A DNA stretch of 64,000 bases from NCBI RefSeq assembly GCF_014202505.1, contig NZ_JACHGW010000002.1, positions 930,001-994,000 on the forward strand, written 5' to 3'. Positions 10,793-18,430 of this stretch are shown piece after piece. The notes beneath the pieces were generated by a model. It saw nothing but the letters and a program-made list of their open reading frames with translations. It was not told the origin of the DNA and did not search any database. The stretch comes from Armatimonas rosea. Its GTDB lineage: Bacteria; Armatimonadota; Armatimonadia; Armatimonadales; Armatimonadaceae. A program made the translations under genes and the position numbers. Each line of letters begins with the position of its first letter. The stretch's first letter is position 1.

Positions 10793-10880
10793 GCGTCTGC
10801 AGTGGCCTTCGGCCGCAAAGCCCGTGCCGGGCTGCAAAGTTACGCCCCCCTTCGCGAAGCCGGAGGGGGTGCCTGAGTGG
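10793..10880. repeat. Hairpin element, family D (half copy)
   Basis: Directly after the GDPD stop: GGCGTCTGCAGTGGCC, then GGCCTTCGGCC, AAAGCCCG-TGC-CGGGCT and a CGCCCCCCTTCGC block. The order and sequence match the left half of the ~200-base palindrome at 30627-30830; the right half is not obvious here, so this copy looks truncated. The following ~50 bases up to the hemoglobin gene show nothing clear. Confidence 0.65.
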
Positions 10881-10932
10881 TGCGAAGGCGGGGGAGGTAA
10901 TAATGCGGGGCCTGGGAGAGTATCGGTGAACG

Positions 10933-11883
10933 ATGAAAAGTCACTTTAACGAGAGGTCGCTTGCCGGTATCTACGAGGCGGTCGGGGGGATCGAGGCGCT
11001 CCGGCGCATCTCCCAGCGCTTCCACCACAGGGTGGAGCAAGACCCGGTGCTGCGCGGGCTCTTTCCCAAGAACATGGTCGCCTTGGAGGAGCGCCTCGCG
11101 CTCTTTCTCGCGGAGCGGACCGGCGGGCCTGCCGACTACACCGCGACACGTGGCAAGACCAGCCTGCTCTGTCGGCACGCCCACCTCGCCATTGGGACGC
11201 TAGAGGCGGAGCACTGGCTGGAGCACCTGCGCACCTCGCTCGTCGAAGAAGGGGTTCGTGACGATGCTGCAGCGCTGCTTCTCGCGAACCTGACAGAGCT
11301 GGCGGCGACCCTGGCGGACCCGCTGATCTTGCTCTACGAGCTCCCGCTAGACGAGCTGCGTGCGAGGCTCCAAGCCGATCCCGCGCTGGCGCTTGTCAAC
11401 GACCACGGCCGGAATCTGCTCTGCGCCGCCGCGATTGCCTGGGATGTGCCCCGCCTGCGCCTCCTCCTAGAGTTTGGCGCCGATATCGAGACGAAAGACA
11501 CCGGTGGCCACAACGCGCTCTACCGGGTTGCCAATGGCAGTGGCCGCGAAGAAGACGGTCGCGCGGCGCTGGAGCTGCTGATCGCGCACGGGGCGAGGGT
11601 GAATCAAACAACGGGTGTGGGGGGCATGACCCCCCTGCACATGGCCGCCCGCCGCGGAACTGTCGCTCTCGCGGAGGCGCTGCTGGGCGCCGGTGCCACC
11701 CCCGATGCCCGCGATACCAAGGGCGAGACCCCGCTCCGTCGCGCTGTGAACTGTGGCCACGAGGGGATCGTCCGCCTGCTCCTCGCCCACGGTGCGAACC
11801 CGCTGAGCCAGGATCGCCAGGGCCGCACTGTGCTCGACGCTGCCCGCCACGAGCCAATACGCGCCTTGTTGCAAACCCTTTAG
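10933..11883 (+). CDS. Truncated hemoglobin fused to ankyrin repeats
   Basis: Residues ~12-125 match a truncated (2-on-2) globin: IYEAVGGIEALRRISQRFHH, DPVLRGLFP, ERLALFLAERTGGP and the proximal-His region with His82 in CRHAHLAIG. Residues ~155-316 are about four ankyrin repeats (GGHNALYRVANG, GGMTPLHMAARRGT, KGETPLRRAVNCGH, QGRTVLDAARH, with LL-x-HGA turns). The globin could bind oxygen, NO or heme, and the ankyrins would recruit a protein partner. It sits close to the heme operon but is transcribed the other way. No signal peptide. The start at 10933 lacks a clear Shine-Dalgarno sequence. The fusion is seen directly; the function is inference. Confidence 0.85.
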   Translation: MKSHFNERSLAGIYEAVGGIEALRRISQRFHHRVEQDPVLRGLFPKNMVALEERLALFLAERTGGPADYTATRGKTSLLCRHAHLAIGTLEAEHWLEHLRTSLVEEGVRDDAAALLLANLTELAATLADPLILLYELPLDELRARLQADPALALVNDHGRNLLCAAAIAWDVPRLRLLLEFGADIETKDTGGHNALYRVANGSGREEDGRAALELLIAHGARVNQTTGVGGMTPLHMAARRGTVALAEALLGAGATPDARDTKGETPLRRAVNCGHEGIVRLLLAHGANPLSQDRQGRTVLDAARHEPIRALLQTL

Positions 11884-12203
11884 CCCCAGCGCTTTGTCTC
11901 AGCGGCGTGTGCCAAGGCGGCGAGGGTGAGCGGGCGAAAACCTTCTCCGTGCCGTAGCGCGAGCCAGAGCCAGGTGAAGGGGTTGAAGGGAACCTGCGGC
12001 CCGAGGTAGTGCGCACTGCGAAAGGCGCTCATGTCCACCTGAAAGTGCTCCGCAAAGGCATGGATCAGGCGCTCGACCTCCTCGCGTGTCATCCCAAGAT
12101 CCTGCACAAGCCGTGTCTGTGGAGTAAGCGAGATGGCAGTGGTCGTACGGTGTGCCTGTAAAAACGCGATGACCTCTCGCTCTTTTTCGTTTTCGTCGCC
12201 CAT
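11880..12203 (-). CDS. DUF1493-like small acidic protein
   Basis: 107 residues from the ATG at 12203 (MGDENEKER). The pattern TRLVQDLGMTREEVERLIHAFAEHFQVDMSAF resembles the DUF1493 / acyl-carrier-protein-like fold, where DLG replaces the DSL phosphopantetheine site; there is no attachment serine, so it is unlikely to be an active carrier. The C-terminal segment FNPFTWLWLALRHGEGFRPL is typical of the family. The stop overlaps the convergent hemoglobin-ankyrin stop. Its start lies only 22 bases from the divergent fasciclin gene, sharing a palindromic promoter (GGTAAAATACC). Function unknown. Confidence 0.65.
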   Translation of the reverse strand: MGDENEKEREVIAFLQAHRTTTAISLTPQTRLVQDLGMTREEVERLIHAFAEHFQVDMSAFRSAHYLGPQVPFNPFTWLWLALRHGEGFRPLTLAALAHAAETKRWG

Positions 12204-12212
12204 GGTTCTTGG

Positions 12213-12218
12213 TAAAAT
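12213..12218 (+). promoter_or_regulatory. Leaderless -10 box for the fasciclin gene
   Basis: GGTAAAAT is followed by seven bases and ATG (12226). The box reads GGTATTTTACC on the other strand, ten bases from the DUF1493-like start, so it may serve both genes. Confidence 0.65.
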
Positions 12219-12225
12219 ACCAGAC

Positions 12226-12936
12226 ATGGACACCAACTTCCGCTCTCGTCTTCTCCGTGTGCTCCTCGCCAGCGCGATCATCGGTAGTGTGGCAGGCTGG
12301 CTCTATCCTCATCGCTCTAACGCACAGGCAGCGTGTTTTCCGTTAGGCGCGGACAGCTACATAGATCAGGCGGGGTGTCTTGATCTAAGCCAGGCGGAGA
12401 AAAACCAGCGGCTTGCAGGTGCAGCGCTGGCCGCTTATGGGGTCTACCGAGCGAGTACAGGAGGTATTCATCTCCCCGCTCACACCGGCTCTGTACGAAC
12501 GGGTAGCGCGTCGCTGTGGGGGCTGACCCAGAGCAAGCCCGACGAGTTTGGGGCGCTGATCAAGATCCTACGCAACACCGGCGAGACCGAGACCTACCAG
12601 AGCAGTGGCCCCTACACGGTCTTCTGGCCCACCGATGCCGCGCTCACCAAGGCACTCGGGGCCGAGCGTGTTGCGGCGCTCCAAAGTCCAGCCGGCCAGC
12701 AAGACGCTCGCCACTTTATCGCCAGCCTGACGGTCTCGGGGAGCTATAGCCTCCAGCGCCTGCGGGCACTCGCCACTGAGGGGAAGACTCTCACGACCCT
12801 GACCGGCGACGAGGTAGTCCTCAAGCTCGAGGGAAACACGCTCACCGCCAACGGGGTCGCCCTGCTCCAGAGCGAGTACCCTGCTCAGAATGGCTTTGTG
12901 CTGGTCACGGAGGGGATTGTTGCCCGTGAGCCGTAG
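12226..12936 (+). CDS. Secreted fasciclin (FAS1) domain protein
   Basis: 236 residues. An N-terminal signal sequence (RLLRVLLASAIIGSVAGW, ending near NAQA) directs export. The FAS1 domain occupies residues ~100-235: the H1-like FGALIKILRNTGETETY, YTVFWPTDAAL, DARHFIASLTVSGSY and the H2-like GFVLVTEGIV. FAS1 proteins mediate weak adhesion at the cell surface. A Cys pair near the mature N-terminus may form a disulfide. The 3' end overlaps the convergent MarR gene by 32 bases. Leaderless promoter at 12213. Confidence 0.85.
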   Translation: MDTNFRSRLLRVLLASAIIGSVAGWLYPHRSNAQAACFPLGADSYIDQAGCLDLSQAEKNQRLAGAALAAYGVYRASTGGIHLPAHTGSVRTGSASLWGLTQSKPDEFGALIKILRNTGETETYQSSGPYTVFWPTDAALTKALGAERVAALQSPAGQQDARHFIASLTVSGSYSLQRLRALATEGKTLTTLTGDEVVLKLEGNTLTANGVALLQSEYPAQNGFVLVTEGIVAREP

Positions 12937-13387
12937 CATCGTCCCGGAGCCGCTTCTCCAGAGCCTTGAGGTGCGCCTCTAGCTGCTGGAGCTCTTGTGC
13001 GGAAAAGCTGCTGAGTGTCGTGTCCGCGAGAGCGGTCGCCTCCGGGCCGAGGCTACGCAAGAGATTCCCACTCTTCTCGGTCAACGTGAGCTTGTAGCTC
13101 CGCCGGTTCTCGCCGGGGAGCTTTGCCAGCAGCCCCTCGCCCAAGAGCCGGTTGATCATCACAGAGACAGTCGCACGCTCCAGAAAGAGATACTCGGCCA
13201 GAGCACTCGATGTGGCTCCACTCGTGCCGCCACAGTTCCAGACCGCGATCAGGAGCCGAAACTGTGCCTGGGTGATCCCGAAGTGGGCAAAGTGCTGGTC
13301 AAAGCCCACCGCCATACGGGTTCCGACGCGCATAAGGGCAAGGCACACGCGCGAGGCGAGCTCGGGATCACTAGGCTTCTCTGGCAT
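12905..13387 (-). CDS. MarR-family transcriptional regulator
   Basis: 160 residues. The winged helix lies at ~40-110: ITQAQFRLLIAVW, SSALAEYLFLERATVSVMINRL as the recognition helix, and LLAKLPGENRRSYKLTLTEKS as the wing. It is the second gene after the duplicated-barrel protein at 13413-14285, 25 bases downstream on the same strand, so it is likely autoregulated through the palindrome at 14287-14315. A weak -10 (TACAGT) eight bases before the ATG could give a separate leaderless transcript. The ligand cannot be told from sequence. Confidence 0.92.
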   Translation of the reverse strand: MPEKPSDPELASRVCLALMRVGTRMAVGFDQHFAHFGITQAQFRLLIAVWNCGGTSGATSSALAEYLFLERATVSVMINRLLGEGLLAKLPGENRRSYKLTLTEKSGNLLRSLGPEATALADTTLSSFSAQELQQLEAHLKALEKRLRDDATAHGQQSPP

Positions 13388-13412
13388 ATCGCCCTACTGT
13401 ACCAAAAAGTGG

Positions 13413-14285
13413 CTACTTCTTGCCGGGGCCGAAGCCCCCGCCGCGTGCAAAACCGCCCGGCGCGGTGGTGTAGAGCTCCACCGAGATCTGCGAGAGCGCC
13501 ATTCCCAGCGTGGGATCGACCTCTTTGGCGTTGGTTATCGTCGCGATCACGACAATGGGCTTCGTGTCCGCGCTCACCTCGGCGAGTGGGGGACGGGTGG
13601 GGGGAGCCATCTGTGCCATCATCTCTCCGTGTGCTGCACCGTTGTACCAGGCGAGGGTTGCTTTCTTATCCGCAAACCAGGCGACAATCACCAGCTTGCC
13701 GCTCTCACACTGCATAGCGGCGACCCCGAGGCAACCGGGGCTTTTCTGGAGGTCGGCAATCATCGTATTGCCTCGTGGAAGGGGCTTGGGAGCGGCGTCG
13801 CCCTGTGTCGGCTTACTCGGCTTGGCGGTGCTGCGCGGCACCGAGATCAGGCCCGGCACCTTCACGGTCTCGGGGGCGAAGCGTCCGCCATAGGCAAACC
13901 CACCCGTCACCGGAGTCATGCGCTCGAGGGCAAGCTGCGCAAGGCCCATCGGCTCTTGAGGGTTTTTCGAGGGCGTAAACGAGGCGATCACCAGCACAGG
14001 GCCCTTGACCGGCGTTGGCTTCACGACAGCCGTCTCGGGGATCTTGGCCAGCTGGCGCATGCCCTGACAGATCGGGCCCTGGATAAAGGCATCGGCGCTG
14101 GCGGCGCTCTCAAACCAGCCAAAGAGCGCGAGCCGTCCGCCTTGCACTTTCGCGTTTTCCAGGCCCAGGCAGCCTGGCGCACTCTTCATCGCGGAGACAA
14201 AAAAGTCGAGTCCTTGGGCCTTTGCGGAGGGCACTGTGACAGCTGCAACGGCAGCGAGAGCGAAGATTGTTGTGGTTGCTTTCAT
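13413..14285 (-). CDS. Exported protein with two ABM-like dimeric-barrel repeats
   Basis: 290 residues from the ATG at 14285; the signal peptide MKATTTIFALAAVAAVTVPS ends at AKA. The mature protein contains a duplicated ~75-residue unit: MKSAPGCLGLENAKVQGGRLALFGWF and LQKSPGCLGVAAMQCESGKLVIVAWF, each followed by a helical segment and a VLVIASFT/IVVIATIT strand. The pattern resembles antibiotic-biosynthesis-monooxygenase (ABM)-type ferredoxin-like barrels, here as a tandem pair that would make an intramolecular dimer. Operon with the MarR gene. It may bind or oxidise a small aromatic compound outside the membrane, but no catalytic residue is certain. The open frame upstream to 14522 is not used. 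Confidence 0.7.
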   Translation of the reverse strand: MKATTTIFALAAVAAVTVPSAKAQGLDFFVSAMKSAPGCLGLENAKVQGGRLALFGWFESAASADAFIQGPICQGMRQLAKIPETAVVKPTPVKGPVLVIASFTPSKNPQEPMGLAQLALERMTPVTGGFAYGGRFAPETVKVPGLISVPRSTAKPSKPTQGDAAPKPLPRGNTMIADLQKSPGCLGVAAMQCESGKLVIVAWFADKKATLAWYNGAAHGEMMAQMAPPTRPPLAEVSADTKPIVVIATITNAKEVDPTLGMALSQISVELYTTAPGGFARGGGFGPGKK

Positions 14286-14286
14286 G

Positions 14287-14321
14287 GTTAGTATTCTAAT
14301 TGTTAGAATGCTAACTGTCAA
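14287..14321 (-). promoter_or_regulatory. MarR-type operator embedded in a strong leaderless promoter
   Basis: Minus strand: TTGACA (14316-14321), 17-base spacer, TAGAAT (14293-14298), seven bases, ATG. A 13+3+13 palindrome (14287-14315; arms GTTAGTATTCTAA and TTAGAATGCTAAC, 12 of 13 pairs) covers the whole spacer and the -10 box. Binding of a MarR dimer would block polymerase directly, and the MarR gene is the second gene of this transcript. Confidence 0.85.
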
Positions 14322-14373
14322 GAGTAAAAAATCACAGCGCCCTGAAAGAAGCAAAGAAGCGCTGTGAGTTTTT

Positions 14374-15153
14374 CTAGAGCTTGGCGCTGAGGTACTCAAA
14401 CGAGGAGCGCAGGCAGTCGAAGGGGTCGCGGCGGCAGGTGTCTTGCTCGACCGCGTACCAGTCCACGCCGCTCTCCTCGCAGGCGGGCAGGATCGTGTCC
14501 CAGGGGAGATTGCCCTCGCCAATCGCCGCGATCACGGGGCCGTCTTTGGGGACAACTTCCTTGTCTTTCAGGTGGATCACGGGGACACGGCCCTTGCAGC
14601 GGCGGATCAGCGCGGCGGGATCGACCCCCGCGTGCCAGACCCAGTAGAGGTCGGCCTCCAAGTAGTAGTCTGGGCCGCCTTCGTCGATCAGGATATCCCA
14701 GAGAGTCTGCGGGCTCTCGGGGGTGACCCGCACGAACTCATGGCTGTGGTTGTGGTGCCCGAAGCGAACCCCCCCGGCCTTGAGAGCCGCGATCACCGGC
14801 GCGGAGTCGGCCAAAAAGCGCCGGTAGCCGTCGGCGTGGTCCGCCCCGTAGCTCTGGGGAATCCCCCCGATTGCCACGTAGTCGCAGCCCAGGGTGTGGT
14901 GCAGGTCGAGCTCCTCGCTCGTGTTCTGCGCGAGCCGGTCCCACGAGCGGTGGGTCGCGATGCACTTGAGGCCATTGTCATCGAGCATCGTGCGGAGCGT
15001 GGCGGCATCGAACTCCGTTTCAAAGGCCTTGACCGCCGAGACCTGCACGGCACGGTAGCCGATCTCGGAGATACGTTTGAGCGACGATGCGACATCTGCC
15101 GTCGTGGTCAGGTGGTCGCGGAGTGTGTAAAGCTGAACAGCGAGCTTGGTCAT
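14374..15153 (-). CDS. Sugar phosphate isomerase/epimerase-like TIM barrel
   Basis: 259 residues, AP-endonuclease-2-like (xylose-isomerase-like) TIM barrel: LAVQLYTLRDHL, IGYRAVQVSA, FGHHNHSHEF with paired histidines, YYLEADLYWVWHAG and VIHLKDKE, whose Glu, Asp, His and Glu positions form the usual metal site. No signal peptide. Such proteins isomerise or epimerise sugars or inositol derivatives; the exact substrate is not readable. Divergent from the ROK gene, with the two -10 boxes 13 bases apart, which hints at shared carbohydrate-linked control. Confidence 0.85.
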   Translation of the reverse strand: MTKLAVQLYTLRDHLTTTADVASSLKRISEIGYRAVQVSAVKAFETEFDAATLRTMLDDNGLKCIATHRSWDRLAQNTSEELDLHHTLGCDYVAIGGIPQSYGADHADGYRRFLADSAPVIAALKAGGVRFGHHNHSHEFVRVTPESPQTLWDILIDEGGPDYYLEADLYWVWHAGVDPAALIRRCKGRVPVIHLKDKEVVPKDGPVIAAIGEGNLPWDTILPACEESGVDWYAVEQDTCRRDPFDCLRSSFEYLSAKL

Positions 15154-15159
15154 GGGGCT

Positions 15160-15165
15160 ATTTTA
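15160..15165 (-). promoter_or_regulatory. Leaderless -10 box for the TIM-barrel gene
   Basis: Minus-strand GGTAAAAT then six bases and ATG (15153). It lies back-to-back with the ROK promoter. Confidence 0.7.
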
Positions 15166-15178
15166 CCAAGTAGGGAGA

Positions 15179-15184
15179 TACAAT
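15179..15184 (+). promoter_or_regulatory. Leaderless -10 box for the ROK gene
   Basis: TACAAT then nine bases and GTG (15194). The two divergent -10 boxes (15165 and 15179) are so close that polymerases cannot occupy both. Confidence 0.55.
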
Positions 15185-15193
15185 ACGAGCGGC

Positions 15194-16138
15194 GTGATTT
15201 TAGGGATCGATCTTGGGGGAACAAAGTCGGCGGCACTGGTGCTGCACGAAGACGGAGTCGTGGTACGTCGGGTTGCGGCTCCCACCCCTGCACACGCCGG
15301 TGCTGAGGCGCTCTTTGCCTTTCTCGTCGGCCTTGCCCAGCAAGTGCGCGGCCCTGAGACACTCACCGGTGTCGGGGTCTCGGCGGGCGCTCCGGCCGAT
15401 GCGCAAAACGGCCTTGTCTTTGCTGCGCCCAACCTTCCGGGGTGGGGGCCAGAGGGCTTCCCACTCGCCGCGCGCCTCGCCGATGTCCTCCATCTCCCGG
15501 TTCAGCTTGAAAACGATGCCGATGCCACGGCTCTGGCGGAGTGGCGCTTTGGGGCGGGGCAGGGCACGAAGAACATGGCTTTCCTGACAGTTGGGACGGG
15601 CATTGGCTCGGGGCTCATCCTTAACGGCGCGCTCCACCGGGGGCGGCGTGGTGCGGGCGGCGAGGTCGGGCATATCGCTGTGGTCACCGGCCCCGAGGCG
15701 CGCTCCTGCTCCTGTGGGCTGCGCGGCTGCCTGGAGGCCTACGCTAGTGGGCCGTCGGTGACCCGGATCGCCCAAGAGCGCGGTTGGCAGGGCGAGGCAA
15801 GCGGCCGCGCCGTGGTCGAGGCCGCCCGCGCGGGCGATCCCATCTGCCGTGGGGCACTTGCCCAGGCCGCCGAGCACCTCGGGGCGGGGCTGGCGACCCT
15901 GGCGATGCTCCTTGATCTGGAGCGGATTGTCCTAGGCACCCTCGCGGTCCATGCCGCCGACCTGCTCCTAGAGCCGATTCAGCAGAGCCTGCGCGCCCGT
16001 GCCTGGCCGCGCCTCACCGAGGGGCTTGAGGTCGTCCCCGCCGCGCTCGGCGATAGAGCCCAAGACCTCGCCGCCCTCTGCGCTTTTGCCCCCTCCGCCC
16101 CAGCCCCCTCCGCCCCCACAAATGGGGGAACTCTATGA
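15194..16138 (+). CDS. ROK-family sugar kinase
   Basis: 314 residues from a GTG start directly followed by ILGIDLGGTKSAALVL, the ATP phosphate-binding motif. ENDADATALAEWRFG holds the catalytic Asp, VGTGIGSGLI the second phosphate loop, and GHIAV with CSCGLRGCLEAYASG the ROK zinc site (His plus three Cys). No helix-turn-helix domain at the N-terminus, so it is a kinase (glucokinase-like) rather than a repressor. The C-terminus ends in a Pro/Ala/Ser tail. Its ATGA overlap with the phosphatase gene makes an unusual kinase-phosphatase operon. Confidence 0.9.
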   Translation: MILGIDLGGTKSAALVLHEDGVVVRRVAAPTPAHAGAEALFAFLVGLAQQVRGPETLTGVGVSAGAPADAQNGLVFAAPNLPGWGPEGFPLAARLADVLHLPVQLENDADATALAEWRFGAGQGTKNMAFLTVGTGIGSGLILNGALHRGRRGAGGEVGHIAVVTGPEARSCSCGLRGCLEAYASGPSVTRIAQERGWQGEASGRAVVEAARAGDPICRGALAQAAEHLGAGLATLAMLLDLERIVLGTLAVHAADLLLEPIQQSLRARAWPRLTEGLEVVPAALGDRAQDLAALCAFAPSAPAPSAPTNGGTL

Positions 16139-17409
16139 ACCTGCTGGATACCGACGAGTTTCCGCTCTTGCTGAAGCGGGGGCGCTGGGCACTGGCGCTC
16201 ACGGAGACCGGCATCTCGCTCTTCCTGGCTGTCTGGTACCGGGACCGCCCGACTGCAGCCTGGGTCGCGATGATCCTCTTGGTGGCCTACAACGCCGTGG
16301 TTCTGCTCCAGCTCTCGCGGCTCAATAGTAAGCGCATTCGTATCCGCCTGCTAGTGATCCTGGACCTGCTCTTTCTGGGCAACGCGGCCTTCTACACCGG
16401 AGGCGCGACTAGCCCCTATCTAGGGCTGTGCTACTTGATTGTCTTTGTGGCGGCGCTCTTTGGGGACCTGATGGGGGGCCTGAGCATGGGCGCTCTGGCG
16501 GGGCTGATCACGGTGGGGCTGGGGCTCATGGCACCCGCGCCCGACCAGTGGAAGGTGATCCGCGATACCGCGCCCTACTTTGTGATTGTCGGGGGCTTCA
16601 CGGGCTACCTGGTCGCCCAGATGAAGACCTGGTTCACCCGCTACCAGACCAGCTTTGCCCGCGAGCTGGAGCAGCGTCGGACCGAGGAGGCGCACCAGCG
16701 GGAGCGCGAGCTGGCGCGGGAGATCCAGCGCTCGGCGATGCCCACCCTCGCCCCGGAGTTCCCTGGGCTCACCCTCACCCTCCATAGTGAGCCGTCGCTT
16801 GAGGTGGGCGGCGATCTCTCGGTCTTTATCCCCGACCTGGCACGTGGGCGGCTGGGGCTGGCGATTGGGGATGTGGCGGGCAAGGGGATGGCGGCGGCAC
16901 TCGTGGCGACCAGTATCGGCTACCTGCTTCCCTACTTAGACCCGCACCGAAGCCCCCACCAAGCGCTGGTACGGCTCAACAAGGACCTCTGTGAGCGCCT
17001 GCCGGACACGTCGTTTGCGACCCTGCTCTACGCCGAGCTGGAGCCTGCCGTGGGACGGCTGCGGCTCTGGAACGCGGGGCACCCGCCGGCCTTGGTCTGG
17101 CGGGCGCGCGACGGTCACATCGAGACGGCGGCCTGTGGGCAGGCCCCCCCCTTAGGGCTCTTTGCGGTCTGGCACGCGCCCGAGCAAGAGCTCACCCTTG
17201 CTCCCGGCGACTTGGTGGTGTTGCACTCCGATGGCATCACCGAGGCACGTGGCATGGACGAAGCTCAGCTCTTGGGGCTAATCCGGGAGCACGCTCCCCA
17301 CGGCCCGCGTGCGCTGGTCGAGGCGATCCTGGCACGCGTCCAGCCTGTGGGCACCGATCCCCTCGATGACCTCACTCTGATTGTCTGCCAGCGGGACCGC
17401 GCGTTCTAG
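16135..17409 (+). CDS. Membrane SpoIIE/RsbU-type PP2C phosphatase
   Basis: 424 residues. Residues ~18-162 contain about five membrane helices; ~165-200 is a charged coiled linker (RELEQRRTEEAHQRERELAREIQ); ~205-420 is the SpoIIE-type Ser/Thr phosphatase. The metal Asp residues lie in LEVGGDLSVFI, LAIGDVAGKGMAAAL, VLHSDGITEA and DPLDDLTLIV, and NAGHPPALV is also present. Such proteins dephosphorylate anti-anti-sigma factors in partner-switch signalling; no partner gene lies nearby. The membrane part probably senses a signal. Start chosen from ATGA overlap with the ROK stop. Confidence 0.9.
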   Translation: MNLLDTDEFPLLLKRGRWALALTETGISLFLAVWYRDRPTAAWVAMILLVAYNAVVLLQLSRLNSKRIRIRLLVILDLLFLGNAAFYTGGATSPYLGLCYLIVFVAALFGDLMGGLSMGALAGLITVGLGLMAPAPDQWKVIRDTAPYFVIVGGFTGYLVAQMKTWFTRYQTSFARELEQRRTEEAHQRERELAREIQRSAMPTLAPEFPGLTLTLHSEPSLEVGGDLSVFIPDLARGRLGLAIGDVAGKGMAAALVATSIGYLLPYLDPHRSPHQALVRLNKDLCERLPDTSFATLLYAELEPAVGRLRLWNAGHPPALVWRARDGHIETAACGQAPPLGLFAVWHAPEQELTLAPGDLVVLHSDGITEARGMDEAQLLGLIREHAPHGPRALVEAILARVQPVGTDPLDDLTLIVCQRDRAF

Positions 17410-18194
17410 GCCCCGCCGGGGTTTCCGGGCCAGCGGACACCCGCCGCACGGAACGCGCCGGTCTCCGGGCAGAGAATGCTCATGCCACCGTCCACGGGGA
17501 CAGTCGCGCCGGTGATAAAGTTGGCGGCATCGGAGGCGAGAAAGAGCGCCACGGCGGCGATCTCCTCCGGGTGCCCGACTCGATCGAGCGGGTAGTGGGT
17601 AAAGAAGACCCGCTGCTCGTCCTCCGAGAAGCGCTCTTTCCAGGCCGCCTCCCCGCTGGTCATGATGTGCCCCGGCGCGATACAGTTCACCCGCACTCCG
17701 TAGCGCCCGATATCCGCGGCCAGCGCACGGGTCAGCCCCGCGAGCGCGGCCTTGGAGGTCGAGTAGGCCACCCGCTCGGGGATCGGCTGGTTGCCCACGA
17801 GCGAGCCCAGGTTGACGATGCTCCCCTTCGTGGCCTTGAGGTGCTCCAGACCGGCTTGGGCGAACAAATACGGCGCGCGCACATTCACCGCCTGAATCTG
17901 GTCGAAGAGCGCCACGGGGGTCTCTTCCAAGCTGGTCCCGCGCTGGTCGGCGGCGTTGTTGACGATGCAGTCGAGCCGCCCGAACGTCTCTACTGTCGCC
18001 GCAACGACACTTGCGGGAAACGAGAGCTCGGTCACATCGCCTTCCAGGCAGAGGTGCCCCTCGCCCAGAAGCGCCTTGGTTTCGTCGATGCGCCTCAGGT
18101 CGGTCGCGCACACGCTCCAGCCCACTTGGGCAAACCCGAGCGCAATCGCCCGCCCGATTCCCTGGCCCGCGCCCGTCACAATCACTGTTTTCAT
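17406..18194 (-). CDS. Short-chain dehydrogenase/reductase
   Basis: 262 residues, classical SDR: TGAGQGIGRAIALG for cofactor binding, LRR in the TDLRR turn, IVNNAADQ, the catalytic serine region IVNLGSLVGNQP, YSTSK with the catalytic Tyr and Lys, and the C-terminal TVPVDGGMS. The Asp-Leu-Arg after strand 2 favours NAD. It overlaps the convergent phosphatase stop by four bases. Substrate unknown; probably sugar or polyol, judging from neighbours. Confidence 0.9.
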   Translation of the reverse strand: MKTVIVTGAGQGIGRAIALGFAQVGWSVCATDLRRIDETKALLGEGHLCLEGDVTELSFPASVVAATVETFGRLDCIVNNAADQRGTSLEETPVALFDQIQAVNVRAPYLFAQAGLEHLKATKGSIVNLGSLVGNQPIPERVAYSTSKAALAGLTRALAADIGRYGVRVNCIAPGHIMTSGEAAWKERFSEDEQRVFFTHYPLDRVGHPEEIAAVALFLASDAANFITGATVPVDGGMSILCPETGAFRAAGVRWPGNPGGA

Positions 18195-18255
18195 GCTGCA
18201 AGTGAGTACGGCGAGTCACGCGGGAAATCCTGCTTTAGATCGCTCCCGTTGAGCT

Positions 18256-18390
18256 CGCCCCCGTTGGAGGGGGGCGTCTTGCTATCCTCGTGCCTCGGAC
18301 ACAAAGGGCTGCGCCCATAATTCGGTATGGCCGGAGGCCTTCGTGTCGGAGCCTGCGACGACAGCGAGACGCCCCCCTCCAACGGGGGCG
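18256..18390. repeat. Palindromic hairpin element, family A (copy 2)
   Basis: The most perfect copy. The 24-base terminal arms at 18256-18279 and 18367-18390 are exact reverse complements. Each arm is itself a hairpin with loop GTTGGAG or CTCCAAC. The inner part carries GGCCGGAGGCC-type sequence and CTCGTGCCTCGGACAC. It lies between divergent genes (SDR and the 785-residue protein), so it cannot be a terminator for both. Confidence 0.85.
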
Positions 18391-18415
18391 GTCTAAACGG
18401 GGGCGATCTCTTCCG

Positions 18416-18421
18416 TATAAT
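18416..18421 (+). promoter_or_regulatory. -10 box for the 785-residue protein
   Basis: A perfect TATAAT, nine bases before the ATG at 18431 and just outside the family A element. Confidence 0.6.
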
Positions 18422-18430
18422 GGTGTAGAC

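Noticed and set aside
11880-12203. An active acyl carrier protein
   Set aside because: The phosphopantetheine serine is missing (DLG in place of DSL), so it cannot carry an acyl chain.
17278-18219. A 313-residue minus-strand frame overlapping the SDR gene
   Set aside because: It is the SDR sequence read in another frame, Arg-rich and without motifs; the SDR frame has every family signature.
18256-18390. Family A elements as Rho-independent terminators
   Set aside because: No T-run follows the stems, and some copies sit between divergent genes where no transcript ends.
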